DNA from: CAZYQW01 sp964649825
Lineage (GTDB): Bacteria; Planctomycetota; B15-G4; JADJEK01
Direction of reading: 5' to 3'
DNA: 64,000 nt
Assembly: GCA_964649825.1 (NCBI GenBank)
Contig: CAZYQW010000122.1
Coordinates: forward strand, 1 to 64,000
Shown: positions 44,919-54,255 of the stretch, piece by piece
Layout: every line of letters starts with the position of its first letter
Numbering within the stretch: the stretch's first letter is position 1
The notes under the pieces: generated by a model
Seen by the model: only the letters and a program-made list of their open reading frames with translations
What the model was told of the DNA's origin: nothing
Databases searched by the model: none
Program-made: the position numbers and the translations under genes

Positions 44919-46583
44919 CTACCGGATCGGCACCTCGACGCCGTTCGTGCTCGAGAACCCGGCCGGCGCCGTCGCGTCGAGGTCGAACGCCTGCGCGTAG
45001 ACCGTGACCGTCGGAGTCGCGGGCGGGACGATCGTCGCGGCCGTGAGGGAGCCGGCCGCGTCGAGCGGAACCGACGCGACGAGCGGCGGCGGGCCGACGA
45101 GCAGCGAACACCCGGTCCCCCCGATCGGCAGCAACGTCGGGGTCGCGGCGAGGAACAGGAGGGCGCTTCCGTTCGGCCGTGCGTCCGTGAGCGCGAGCGT
45201 CACGTTCCCTCCGGGGGTCGCGCAGCCGAGCACGCTCAGCTCGGGCGCGTGCCCGAGGGAGCCGGCGCAGCCGCTCCCGTACTTGCGGATCGATCCGCCC
45301 GCGCACGGTTGGATCGGCTGGCGGAGGAACGCCTTCGCCACGTCCGCGCCGGCCCCGTCGCGCAGGGCGCAGACGAAGTACAGGTCGTTCGCGTCGGAGA
45401 GATAGAACCCGTCATCGGCGAACCAGCTCACGTAGAGGCCATCGTCGAACAGACCGTCGCCGTCCACGTCGACCGGATCGCCCTCGCGCGACACGATCTG
45501 CGCGCCGTTCCACACGACGATGCCGTCGTAGCGGGGCACCTCGTTCGTCGTCCCGGACACGACGTAGTCGCCAGCAGCGTTCCCCGTGTGCGCGAAGAAG
45601 TCAGGCCAGTAGCCGGCGTCGCTCCATTTCTCGCTCGAGCCGGGCGTCACGGCCGCCGCCGCCATCGCGATCACGACGCCGTTGCGCACGACCCAGTCGC
45701 GCTCGGAGACGTCGTTGTTCCCCCGCACGTACCAGTTGCCGCCCGCGTCCATGTTCGCGCGCACGATGCCCGCGGAGTCGATCGGGTTCGGGAAGCCGGA
45801 GCCCGGCACGACGAACCCCTCCTGGAGGACCACGCCGCCGTTCACGACCACCACGTCGTCCGAGGACTCCGGCCCCGTGAGGTCGGCCCGGTAGAGGTGC
45901 CCAGCGCCGGATGCGTCGGACCAGAAGGAGTCGTACCAGATGTTCTCGAGCGTCTGGGTCGTAGCGGTGAACTGATTGGCGGGAACCGTGACGAGCTCTT
46001 GCGCGATCAGGACGGTCCCGATCTCGATCCGGCCGACGTGCGACGGGAACGGCGAGAACTCGACGTCGGAGACCAAGCCGACCTTCGACCCGGCGATCAC
46101 GGGAGAGTGGAGCGAGCTGCCGTAGCTCACGCCCGGGTTGCTCGCCATCGGGCTCCCCTCCTGGGCGACCACGTGGTAGGTCGGCCCGGCGGTCGCCTCG
46201 ATCACGAATTCGTGGTTCGGCGCCAGCCGATTCGAGAAGACGTACCGTCCCGCGTCGTCGACGCCCGCTCGCGAGTCGAACCAGCCGATCGCGTTCGGCG
46301 GGTCCCACGGCGCCGGATCGGCGTGGTTCGCCACGACCACGCCGTTCAGGATCAAGACGGCCTGGCCGACGTCCGTCCGCGCCATCAGGATCCAGTTGCC
46401 GTTCGGGCTGCCGGACGGGGCCTCGAAGACGGAGAAGACCGTTCCCGGGGCGAACTTGACTCCCGGCTGCCCGGGCACGTTGGAGGTCGGCGCGCCGGGG
46501 ACGTTCGAGAAGATGGTCGTGGTCTGACCCGCCAGGCTCCCCAGTGGTCCGAGAAGGGCGGCGGCGATGAGAAAACGTCGCAT
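44919..46583 (-). CDS. Secreted protein with planctomycete-type C-terminal module
   Basis: 554 residues. GGAGA precedes the ATG at 46583; signal 'MRRFLIAAALLGPLGSLAGQ'. Residues 20-420 are beta-rich, with recurring 'VLNG' and 'VVNGGVVLQEG' phrases, like exported proteins that report repeated properties along a propeller. The C-terminal 120 residues start 'YGSGCAGSLGHAPELSVLGC' and end 'GFSSTNGVEVPIR', the module shared with other exported proteins here. Function unknown. Confidence 0.85.
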   Translation of the reverse strand: MRRFLIAAALLGPLGSLAGQTTTIFSNVPGAPTSNVPGQPGVKFAPGTVFSVFEAPSGSPNGNWILMARTDVGQAVLILNGVVVANHADPAPWDPPNAIGWFDSRAGVDDAGRYVFSNRLAPNHEFVIEATAGPTYHVVAQEGSPMASNPGVSYGSSLHSPVIAGSKVGLVSDVEFSPFPSHVGRIEIGTVLIAQELVTVPANQFTATTQTLENIWYDSFWSDASGAGHLYRADLTGPESSDDVVVVNGGVVLQEGFVVPGSGFPNPIDSAGIVRANMDAGGNWYVRGNNDVSERDWVVRNGVVIAMAAAAVTPGSSEKWSDAGYWPDFFAHTGNAAGDYVVSGTTNEVPRYDGIVVWNGAQIVSREGDPVDVDGDGLFDDGLYVSWFADDGFYLSDANDLYFVCALRDGAGADVAKAFLRQPIQPCAGGSIRKYGSGCAGSLGHAPELSVLGCATPGGNVTLALTDARPNGSALLFLAATPTLLPIGGTGCSLLVGPPPLVASVPLDAAGSLTAATIVPPATPTVTVYAQAFDLDATAPAGFSSTNGVEVPIR

Positions 46584-46942
46584 ACAGATCTCCGGTCGCC
46601 GGCCGCCGGGCTCCGAGGCGGGGCATCGCCTTCAGTAAGGCCGGAACCCGCGTGCGCGTCACGCGGTTTCCGGGGAAATTGCTGGAGACGCCGCGCCGCC
46701 TCGAAGATCGGCACTCCACGCCGTTCGTGAACTTCTACTGAGGGCAGGTTCAGATGTCTGCGGCCGGTCATTGCGTGATCTACTGGTCCCGCGCGACCCA
46801 TCTCGTCGCCGGCGCCATGGGCGACGTGTACGTCAAGGAGATCCGTCCGTGGAACAGCCTCGGATCGATCGCTGCCGGGAAGCCTCGGCAGCAGCGCGGT
46901 GCTCGTCGGCGCGGGGACGTTCGTGAGCGGCGGAACCGGGCC
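46584..46942. other. Gene-poor interval before the TIR gene
   Basis: 359 bp. Bases 46708-46735 repeat the end of the previous gene's last codons (compare 44928-44955), so a remnant of another protein with that tail is probable. No complete gene is seen. The promoter of the TIR gene should lie in the second half. Confidence 0.45.
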
Positions 46943-47719
46943 ATGAAGGTGTTCATCAGCCACGCCACCGAAGACAAGGAGTCGGTCGCGCGGCCCTTGG
47001 CCAACGCGCTGCGGGAGCGCCGCGTCGAGGTCTGGTTCGACGAGTTCGTCCTGAGGCCGGGCGACAGCATCCGCGAGTCGATCGAGGCCGGGCTCGCCGC
47101 CTGCGACTACGGCATCGTCATCCTGAGTCCGAGCTTCTTCGAGAAGAGGTGGCCGCAGAGCGAGCTGAACGGAATCTTCGGTCGCGCGCTCTCCTCCGAC
47201 CGACGTTTCCTGTTTCCGATCTGGCACCGTCTCTCCGTGGATGACCTGCGCCCCTACCCGATGCTCGCGGATCGATTCGCGCTGAAGAGCGACGTCGGGG
47301 CGAGCGTCATCGCGGAGCAAGTTCTCGCGGTCGCGATCGGGGACGAGCGACGCCTCCGGGAGGCGGAGAAGGTGTTCGTCGACTTCGACCCCTCGAGCCG
47401 CTACTACAACCCGCCGGAGGAGGTGCCGAAGCTCGGGTACGAGCTGCGACCGGGAACGTACGCGGAGCTGCGCGCGCAGCTCCGTCCCCGGGAGCTGATC
47501 ATCGCGCACGGGAACCCCTATGGGACGCACCTCGTCGCCGGTCACGTGACGTGCGAGGAGCGGATGATGGAGTTCGAGATGGAGTGGTGGATCGCTCCGA
47601 AGTACTACGCCGTCGATTTTCGGAAGCTGATGAGCGGGTTCGACGTCTCGCTGTCGGAACGCGAGATCCGCAAGCTTCTCGGGCGGACCGAGGAGACGTC
47701 GCCGCCGACCGGAACGTGA
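46943..47719 (+). CDS. Stand-alone TIR-domain protein
   Basis: 258 residues. TIR domain at 1-140: 'MKVFISHATEDKESVARPLANALRERRVEVWFDEF', the BB-loop 'RPGDSIRESIEAGLAACDYGIVILSPSFF' and 'EKRWPQSELNGIF', where the W-x3-E motif supplies the Glu used by NAD-cleaving TIR domains. Residues 150-258 form a second domain of unknown type ('HGNPYGTHLVAGHVTCEERMMEFEMEWWIAPKYY'). It may be an NADase effector or a TIR sensor. The two big TIR-NACHT genes lie 3-11 kb downstream; a link is possible but not shown. Confidence 0.85.
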   Translation: MKVFISHATEDKESVARPLANALRERRVEVWFDEFVLRPGDSIRESIEAGLAACDYGIVILSPSFFEKRWPQSELNGIFGRALSSDRRFLFPIWHRLSVDDLRPYPMLADRFALKSDVGASVIAEQVLAVAIGDERRLREAEKVFVDFDPSSRYYNPPEEVPKLGYELRPGTYAELRAQLRPRELIIAHGNPYGTHLVAGHVTCEERMMEFEMEWWIAPKYYAVDFRKLMSGFDVSLSEREIRKLLGRTEETSPPTGT

Positions 47720-47736
47720 GCCGACCGCGATCCAGC

Positions 47737-47877
47737 ACGGCCGGTTGGGTGCCGGGCTTCACCGCGTCCGTGCTCCATCTGCCCGACGAGGACCTGACGG
47801 CGATCGCGACGACCGCGCCGACCTCGATCGGATCGTCGAGGCCGGCGCGGTCCCGGTACCCGGATCACCAGCCGTAG
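47737..47877 (+). pseudogene. Tail fragment of a beta-lactamase-family serine hydrolase
   Basis: On the plus strand, 'GWVPGFTASVLHLPDEDLTAIATT' reads like the strand after the HxG motif of class C beta-lactamase-type hydrolases. Nothing upstream of it remains. Convergent with the intact hydrolase gene at 47865-49844. Confidence 0.45.
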
Positions 47878-49844
47878 ATGGTCTTGAAGCGGCTGAAGAT
47901 CTCCTCGCGCAGCGCGTCGGCGGCGTCGGTGCCCGAGCTGATGAGGATGACGATGCCGGTGCCCTGGGACGGCCGGCCGCCCATGCGCGCCGACGCGTTG
48001 GGGTGGCCGCCGTTGTGGGTGAACCACTGGCCGTTGGCGGCGGTCACCGTGTTGGCGGTCAGGGTGAGCCCGAGACCGTAGGTCGTGGAGCCGGCCGCCT
48101 GCTTGGTGAGCATGGCGGTCACGCTCCCGGCCTCGAGGGCCTTCTGGCCGTTCTCGCCGATGCCGCCGTTCATGAGCGCGATGGTGGCCCGGGCGACGTC
48201 GCTGGCCGAGGCGTACAGGCCGCCGCCCGACGCCCACGGGTAGATCGGACGCTGGTTGGCGGGGACGACCACGCCGTTGCTGTCGTGGGGCAGTGCCGCG
48301 CGGTCGGCGAACGACGCCGACAGCGGCTGGTAGAACGTGGAGTCGTCCATGTCCAGTACGTCGAGGATGCGCGTCTTGGCGTGCTGCTCGAAGTCCACCA
48401 GGGTGAGCGACTCGGCCATGGCCTGGGCCGCCATGTAGCCGCCGCCGGAGTAGCGGAACACATCGCCGGGCTGGTACTGGATGCCGTTGTCGAGGATGAA
48501 CGGGTCGTACCACACCATGTTGCCGCCGCCGTAGGACTCGGAGTTGCCGTTGCTGTCGTGGCCGAACAGCATCTGCAGCGTGTTGGGCAGCTTGTCGCCG
48601 GGCAGGTAGCTGGTGGTCCCCCACGGCTCCAGCGACGCGGAGTGGGACAGCAGCCGGCGCAGCGTCATCTCCGTGGCGGGAAGCTGCAGCCCGTTCTGGA
48701 AGGCCGGCCCGTAGAGCACCCAGTACAGCAGCGGGTTCCAGTAGTTGCCGAACTTGTAGTACGACAGCAGCGCCGCGGTCTGCACGTTCATGTCGAGGGA
48801 CGTGACGCCGTCCTCCACCAGCGACATCATGGTCATGGCCGCGATGGGCTTGGAGACCGACGCGGTGTCCATGGGGGTGTCGGCGCGCAGGAAGCGCTGC
48901 GAGCCGGCCTCGATCTCGCCGTAGGTGCGAGCCCACTGGATCTCGTTGCCCTCGATGACGGCGATGCTCACGCCGGCGACCTTGGCGTCTTCGATCTGCT
49001 TCCAGATGTTCTCGGCCAGGCCGTACTCGATGGACTGCATTGGGTCGGTCATGTCCGGTACGAACGCGCCGTTGCCGAACAGGACGAAGTTGCCGCTCAG
49101 CCCGAGCATCAGCCGGTCGAGGGACCACTGGTTCTTCTGGAAGCTCTTCAGCCACGACACGCCGGTGCTGGTCAGGTCCGAGCTGGCGTACCAGTCGTCG
49201 GCCAGCAGCGCCCAGCGGCCGTCCGCCGCGATCTCCACCTGCTCGATGCTGCGCTTGGACGGGTGGCGCTCGACGACCGCCGCGTACAGGTCCGAAGGGA
49301 TGGCCACGGAGTGCGCCCAGTTGCCGGAGATGAGGGTCCAGCCGCTGTTGTCCGAGTCGAAGGCCAGATCGGTGATGCGCTTGCCGGCGTGGATACGCTC
49401 GAGGATCTTCGCCTCCAGCGTATCGACGTAGCTCAAGCCGGCCGAATGCCAGGCCAGGTGCTCGGCGATGACCATCCACGCGCCGTTGGGCGCGAAGGCG
49501 ATGACGTCGATCTCCAGACCCAGGTTCACGTACTCCTGCACCTTGGCCCGGCAGGATGCGTTGAACCCGTGGCTCGAGTGGATGAGATTGCCCGCCACCA
49601 CGATCCAGTGGCCGTCGGGGCTGGACGCCATCTCGTCGATGTCGACGTTGACGCTGGCGTAGCCCTTGATCGTGTCCTGCAGCAGCACGCGATCGTGGTA
49701 TTCGCTGGTCTGCATGGCGTAGATGTTCGCGCCGGCGTCGGCCGACGCGGCCGCCGCGATGAGCGGGGCCGCGAGGCCGAGCAGGCCCCGCCTCCACGAA
49801 GACGAGTGACGTTGGCAAGAAGGACGAAGGTCGGTGCGAGACAT
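47865..49844 (-). CDS. Exported beta-lactamase-family serine hydrolase
   Basis: 659 residues. Signal 'LLGLAAPLIAAAASADA', then an N-terminal region (45-270) with repeated 'DGHWIVVAGN', 'NGAWMVIAEH', 'DGRWALLADD' strands, a propeller-like domain. The hydrolase domain follows: nucleophile motif SVSK (329-332), 'YSGGG' at the second motif place and 'HNGG' at the third. It probably acts on a D-Ala peptide, ester or lactone. The propeller in front is unusual. Start at 49844 chosen for the signal peptide. Confidence 0.88.
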   Translation of the reverse strand: MSRTDLRPSCQRHSSSWRRGLLGLAAPLIAAAASADAGANIYAMQTSEYHDRVLLQDTIKGYASVNVDIDEMASSPDGHWIVVAGNLIHSSHGFNASCRAKVQEYVNLGLEIDVIAFAPNGAWMVIAEHLAWHSAGLSYVDTLEAKILERIHAGKRITDLAFDSDNSGWTLISGNWAHSVAIPSDLYAAVVERHPSKRSIEQVEIAADGRWALLADDWYASSDLTSTGVSWLKSFQKNQWSLDRLMLGLSGNFVLFGNGAFVPDMTDPMQSIEYGLAENIWKQIEDAKVAGVSIAVIEGNEIQWARTYGEIEAGSQRFLRADTPMDTASVSKPIAAMTMMSLVEDGVTSLDMNVQTAALLSYYKFGNYWNPLLYWVLYGPAFQNGLQLPATEMTLRRLLSHSASLEPWGTTSYLPGDKLPNTLQMLFGHDSNGNSESYGGGNMVWYDPFILDNGIQYQPGDVFRYSGGGYMAAQAMAESLTLVDFEQHAKTRILDVLDMDDSTFYQPLSASFADRAALPHDSNGVVVPANQRPIYPWASGGGLYASASDVARATIALMNGGIGENGQKALEAGSVTAMLTKQAAGSTTYGLGLTLTANTVTAANGQWFTHNGGHPNASARMGGRPSQGTGIVILISSGTDAADALREEIFSRFKTIYGW

Positions 49845-50379
49845 TCCTCTGCTCCTGGTCTGACCCGCGTCGCAAGCTGGCCGTCGTGACCCGCCGCGCG
49901 CGAGCCGCGGGAGACGCCGCATCGGCGGTGCAGTCCCGACAAGAAAATCGGCGCGACCTGCGCTCGCCACGTCCGCCGGACCCGCCGTCCCCCCCCCGGC
50001 GGCGGCCGTACACCTCGGTCATGGGCTCAGCACGCGGCGGACGACTTCGAGGTGCACGTCGACCGGGCAGATGTCGCGGCCGTCTACGCGCATCGGCCAC
50101 TGACGGACGATCTATCTCGTCTCATCGCATCGCATCGCATCGCATCGCACGCCTCGATCCAGACGCGGATCCATCCTCGCCCGCGGAGGACCTCGACACG
50201 ATCGGGTATCCCGAGACGACGGAACGGCCGTGACGTGGACGCGTGCTCTGGAGCCGCGCGGGGGCGGGAGACGAACCCCGCCTTCACCCGTGCGTCGGAA
50301 GAGCTGACGCCGGCTCGTCCCTCCGCTACCATCTCGCGGACGGATCGCCGCGGCGGGGTCGATCCGAGCGGGGAGCGAG
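49845..50379. other. Interval before the first TIR-NACHT gene, with pentanucleotide repeat
   Basis: 535 bp. It holds five perfect ATCGC units at 50124-50148 and no convincing gene. Codon use in the open frames does not look coding. The promoter and the GGGGAGC Shine-Dalgarno of the TIR-NACHT gene lie at the right end. Confidence 0.5.
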
Positions 50380-53300
50380 ATGGTCGAGAAGCCGGTCGAT
50401 GTGTTCCTCTCCTACGCGAGCGAGGACGGCGACGCGATCGCGCGGCCGCTGAAGGAGCGGCTCGAGCAGCGCCACGTCTCGGTCTGGTTCGACCGCGACC
50501 GGATGCCGGCCGGGACGCGCACCGCGCGCGGGATCGACGGCGGACTGCGGCAGGCGCGGCTGTTCGTGTCGCTGCTCAGCCGGCGCTACTTCGACAAGCA
50601 CTGGACGAACGAGGAGCTCGACACGGCGCTCTCCCTGGAGGAGGACCGGCCGGAGTTCGTCTTCCCCGTGCTGCATGGGCTGTCGGTCAAGGAGCTGCGC
50701 GAGCATCGCGCGATGGTCGCGAACCGGATCGCGGCCGACCTGGGCGCCGGCCTCGACGACGTCGTCACCAAGATCGTCGCGAAGCTCCTCGGGAGCCGGC
50801 TCGCCGCGTACGTCGTCTGCCCGGAGGCGCGCCACGACCCGATCCGGCGGCACGTCGAGAGCGCGCTCGAGGCGGCGGGGATGCGGGCGGTCGCGATCGA
50901 CGCGGCCGACGGGGCGATCGATGCGGCCCGCGCGCGGCGGCTCGTCGCGGACGCCGATCTCACCGTCGCGATCGCGTGGTTCCGCTACGGCGAGCCGACG
51001 GCGGACGACGGGCGGTCGACGCTCGACGTGGCGTGCGACGCGGCGGACGGGGCGACGCGGATCGTGCTGCTCCCGAGGAAGGGAACGGCGGTCGATCCCG
51101 AGTCGGCGTACGACGAGGGGCAGGACGGACCGGACGATGATCGGCAGAAGCGGCTGCGATCGCTGAAGCGTCGCGTCGAGGACGGCTCGGTCGAGTACGA
51201 GCTCGACACCCTGGGCGCGACGTTGACCACGACGCTCCGCGAGTGGCGCGAGCGACGCGCGCGCGCGTCCGATGGTCCGGCTGCGCCTTCGCCCGCCTTC
51301 CTCGGCCCCGCGCTCGACGACTACCGCCGCGGCGCGACCGGCCTCTACGGCTCGGTCCCGCTCGCCGGGTTCGGGCATCGCCTGAACGTCCCGATCCGGC
51401 TCGAGGACCTGTTCGTCCCGCTCCACGCGCACGTCGCGCGCGAGCGCGGCGACGAGCCGGGAAACGCGCTCGAGGCCGAGTCGCTCGGCCCGCGCACCCA
51501 CGAGATCCGGCTGACGGAGGCGTTCTGGAAGGACGACCTCGCGAGCCGGCGGCGCGGCATCGTGATCCTCGGCGACCCGGGGTCGGGCAAGACCACGCAG
51601 ATGAAGCGGCTCTTCCTGTGGGTGTTCGAGAAGGGCGGCGCGGCGCTCGGCCTCCCCGGCGACGTGGTGCCGCTCTTCCTGCCGCTGCGCGAGCTGAAGA
51701 GCGGCGAGGACGACCTCGCCTCGTTCGTGCGCCGGACGTTCCGCGTCGAGACGCTCGAGCTCGGCGACGCGTTCGTCGACGCGCTGCTGAAGCACCCGCG
51801 CCTTCTCTTCCTCCTCGACGGGCTCGACGAGATCTTCGACGAAGGCGCGCGGCAGAAGGCGTCGCGCTGGATCGAGAGGCTGCTCGGCAGCCACCCGGAG
51901 GCGCGTTTCGCGATCACCTGCCGCTACGCCGGCTACCGAGACGACGTCTGCCTGGACGGCCGCTTCCTCGAGCTGCGCCTGCGCCCGCTCTCGGACGCGC
52001 AGGCCGAGGCGTTCGTGCAGAACTGGTATCGCATCGTCGAGACCGAGCTCGCGACGGAGGGGGCTCGAGGCCGCGCGCTCGGCGAGCAGCGCGCACGCAA
52101 GCTGATCGAGCGCCTCCAGCAGTCGGACGTGCGCGCCGCCGCGCGGGTCTACGAGCTGACCCGCAACCCGCTGCTCTTGACCGCCATCTGCCTCGTCCAC
52201 CGCGACCGCGGCGAGCTGCCGAAGAAGCGCGCCGTCCTCTACGACGACTGCGTCGACGTGCTGCTCGAGGGCTGGCGCCGCGCGCAGGGGATGGACGTCC
52301 AGTTCACCGCCGCCGACGCGCGGAACGTCCTGAAGCCGCTCGCGCTCTGGATGCACCAGGAGGAGAAGCGCGTCCGCGCCACCGCGGCCGAGCTCGCGCC
52401 CCACCTCGGCCCCGCGTTCGCGCGCAAGCTCGACGAGCCGCCCGCGACGTTCCTGAAGGCGATCCGCGACCGCAGCGGCCTGCTGACCGGCTGGTCCGGC
52501 GACAAGTACGGGTTCATGCACCTCGGCTTCCAGGAGTACCTCGCCGCGCTCGAGCTGCAGGACCGCGCGGCCGAGGACCAGCGCGTGCTCCGCCAGCTCG
52601 CCGATCGGTTCGGCGACAGTTGGTGGCGCGAGGTCCTGCTCCTCTTCCTCGCCGACGGAACGTGGTTCGCGCCGTTCTTCCGCGAGCTGGTGAAGCACCC
52701 CGCGTTCGTCGAGCACGCGGACCTCGTCCGCGAGTGCATCTCCGACTGCGAGCGCCCGTCGGCCGAGCCGTTCGAGAAGGTCCTGCGCCGCCGGCCGTCG
52801 CCCGGGTGGCGGCGGTGGATCCTCGGGGGAGAGCCTCCGAGCCGGCGGAGGGCGCGCCAGGCGATCGCGGCCGAGGCGCTGCGCGCGATCGCGCCGGAGA
52901 AGGCGGCCGAGCTCGAGCGCCTGATGCCCGGCGCTCGGCCCGAACGTGGCGAGAACGTGCGAACGATGCGCGGCATCGAGCTGGTCTGGATCCCGGCGGG
53001 AAGACTCGAGGTGGAGGGCCGCACGCTGGCGAGCCGCGGGTTCTGGCTGGGCAAGTACCCGGTGACGAACGACGAGTACGGTCGGTTCCTCGAGGACCAC
53101 CGGGATGTGCGTCCGCCCGAGCAGTGGGGCGACCGGCAGTTCAACCAGCCGCGCCAGCCGGTGGTCGGCGTGACGTGGCACGAGGCGGTGCAGTTCTGCG
53201 CGTGGGCCGGCGCGGGTCTCGCCGACGAGGCGGGGCGCTTGCCGAGCGAGGAGGAGTGGGAGTACGCGTGCCGAGCGGGAACGACGACCGAGTACTGGTT

Positions 53301-53637
53301 CGGCGACGGCACGCGCAAGGTCCGGCGGTACGCGTGGTTCGACAAGAACTCGGGAGGGACGACGCATCCGGTCGGGGAGAAGCCGGCGAACCCGTTCGGG
53401 TTGTTCGACATGCACGGCAACGTGTGGGAGTGGTGCGCGGATGCCGTCGACGGCCGCGGTGTGCCGACCGCCGGCGTGAACCGTGTGATCCGCGGCGGGT
53501 CGTTCGGGGTCCCCGCCTGGTGGCTCCGGTCGGCGGCCCGGGACTGGTACCTCCCGGACTACCAGTGGTCGTCCAGGGTTTCCGGCTCGCCGTGTCCGCC
53601 CCCATCTCGGGATAGACGATCGATCTTCGAGCTTTGA
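50380..53637 (+). CDS. TIR - TIR-like - NACHT - FGE-sulfatase protein, DGR-type variable C-terminus (frameshifted)
   Basis: 1085 residues as read. Residues 1-140: TIR domain ('VDVFLSYASEDGDAIARPLKERL', 'KHWTNEELDTAL' with the catalytic-type Glu). 145-260: second TIR/Rossmann-like domain ('AYVVCPEARHDP', 'ADLTVAIAWFRYG'). 380-650: NACHT-type NTPase with Walker A GDPGSGKTT (398-406) and Walker B LLFLLDGLDE (D480). 650-850: helical domain. 864 to end: FGE-sulfatase domain with a C-type lectin fold ('IELVWIPAGRLEVEG', 'GNVWEWCADA', 'VIRGGSF'). The last 20 residues are out of frame relative to the paralogue, because one base is missing in the variable tract at 53569-53572, so the proper end 'QGFRLAVSAPISG' is lost. 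Probably an immune-type receptor whose C-terminus is diversified. Confidence 0.9.
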   Translation: MVEKPVDVFLSYASEDGDAIARPLKERLEQRHVSVWFDRDRMPAGTRTARGIDGGLRQARLFVSLLSRRYFDKHWTNEELDTALSLEEDRPEFVFPVLHGLSVKELREHRAMVANRIAADLGAGLDDVVTKIVAKLLGSRLAAYVVCPEARHDPIRRHVESALEAAGMRAVAIDAADGAIDAARARRLVADADLTVAIAWFRYGEPTADDGRSTLDVACDAADGATRIVLLPRKGTAVDPESAYDEGQDGPDDDRQKRLRSLKRRVEDGSVEYELDTLGATLTTTLREWRERRARASDGPAAPSPAFLGPALDDYRRGATGLYGSVPLAGFGHRLNVPIRLEDLFVPLHAHVARERGDEPGNALEAESLGPRTHEIRLTEAFWKDDLASRRRGIVILGDPGSGKTTQMKRLFLWVFEKGGAALGLPGDVVPLFLPLRELKSGEDDLASFVRRTFRVETLELGDAFVDALLKHPRLLFLLDGLDEIFDEGARQKASRWIERLLGSHPEARFAITCRYAGYRDDVCLDGRFLELRLRPLSDAQAEAFVQNWYRIVETELATEGARGRALGEQRARKLIERLQQSDVRAAARVYELTRNPLLLTAICLVHRDRGELPKKRAVLYDDCVDVLLEGWRRAQGMDVQFTAADARNVLKPLALWMHQEEKRVRATAAELAPHLGPAFARKLDEPPATFLKAIRDRSGLLTGWSGDKYGFMHLGFQEYLAALELQDRAAEDQRVLRQLADRFGDSWWREVLLLFLADGTWFAPFFRELVKHPAFVEHADLVRECISDCERPSAEPFEKVLRRRPSPGWRRWILGGEPPSRRRARQAIAAEALRAIAPEKAAELERLMPGARPERGENVRTMRGIELVWIPAGRLEVEGRTLASRGFWLGKYPVTNDEYGRFLEDHRDVRPPEQWGDRQFNQPRQPVVGVTWHEAVQFCAWAGAGLADEAGRLPSEEEWEYACRAGTTTEYWFGDGTRKVRRYAWFDKNSGGTTHPVGEKPANPFGLFDMHGNVWEWCADAVDGRGVPTAGVNRVIRGGSFGVPAWWLRSAARDWYLPDYQWSSRVSGSPCPPPSRDRRSIFEL

Positions 53638-53643
53638 GTTATG
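53480..53643 (+). repeat. DGR-type variable repeat 1
   Basis: Compared with the minus-strand paralogue (54727-54891), bases 53480-53505 are identical, 53506-53571 vary, and 53572-53643 are identical, including 28 bp past the paralogue's stop. Within the tract before the one-base gap there are 12 substitutions: 9 at codon position 1, 3 at position 2, none at position 3. All fit random change at adenines of a template (AAC, AGG and ACC codons). This is the classical variable-repeat pattern. Confidence 0.82.
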
Positions 53644-53677
53644 GCTTTTTCCCGGCACGCCCGGCTCGCCCCGGCAC

Positions 53678-53696
53678 GCCGCGGTCGAACCGCGGC
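53678..53696. other. 7-bp hairpin downstream of variable repeat 1
   Basis: GCCGCGG TCGAA CCGCGGC, a perfect 7-bp stem with a 5-base loop, 35 bp past the end of the identical block. DGR target genes often carry a short hairpin just after the variable repeat; here the distance is longer than in the studied phage case. A terminator is the other possibility. Confidence 0.45.
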
Positions 53697-53888
53697 TCAT
53701 TCGTGCCGCATCGCGCCGTGTCGCGCCGAGCATGGCACGCTTCGAGCCGGGCCGGCACGCGACCGCCGCCGCGTTCGAGACTTCGGTCAGAACAAGACGA
53801 GGCGCACCTCCACCGCGACCCATCCGCGTTTCGCCGGTTTCCGGTCTTCGCCCGAACGCGCCCTCGCCATTCGGAAGGAATCTCCCAT

Positions 53889-54255
53889 TTGGAACTCGCC
53901 CATCGCGAGGCGGCGAACCTCCTCGGCGCCCGGCCGCACGCGCTGCTCGCCGAGGTTCGCGCGACGAACGGCGCCGGCCCGGCCGGCGCGGTCGCGCGGT
54001 CGATCGAGGAGCGGATCGAGGCACTCTGCGCCGGCGCGTGCGCCTTCGACGTCGAGACGAAGCGGCCCGCGCTGCGCCGCGCGCGTATCGCCTTCGCACG
54101 AGCGCCGGCGCGCGGGCTCGCGATCGCGCCGATGCCTCCCGCCGAGCCGCACGTGACGTCGGCGCGGCGGCGGGAGGATGACGTGCTCCTCGCGATCGGC
54201 CGGCTCCTGCGCAGGCCGAGCGGCGGGACGGCCGCGCACGCCGCGAGGCACACCT
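53889..54255 (+). other. Coding-like segment before the Avd-like frame
   Basis: From a TTG at 53889 (GGAAGGAA in front), the frame 'LELAHREAANLLGARPHALLAEV...' keeps very high G+C at third positions up to 54255 and is predicted helical. No stop closes it there; the frame stays open to 54659, but third-position G+C drops after 54255, where the Avd-like ATG begins. A TGA in a different frame overlaps that ATG, so an indel near the end may have moved the true stop out of frame. No family recognised. Confidence 0.4.

Noticed and set aside
50124..50148. ATCGC pentanucleotide repeat as phase-variation switch
   Set aside because: It lies 230 bp before the start codon and outside any reading frame, so a switching role is not supported; kept only as a sequence feature.
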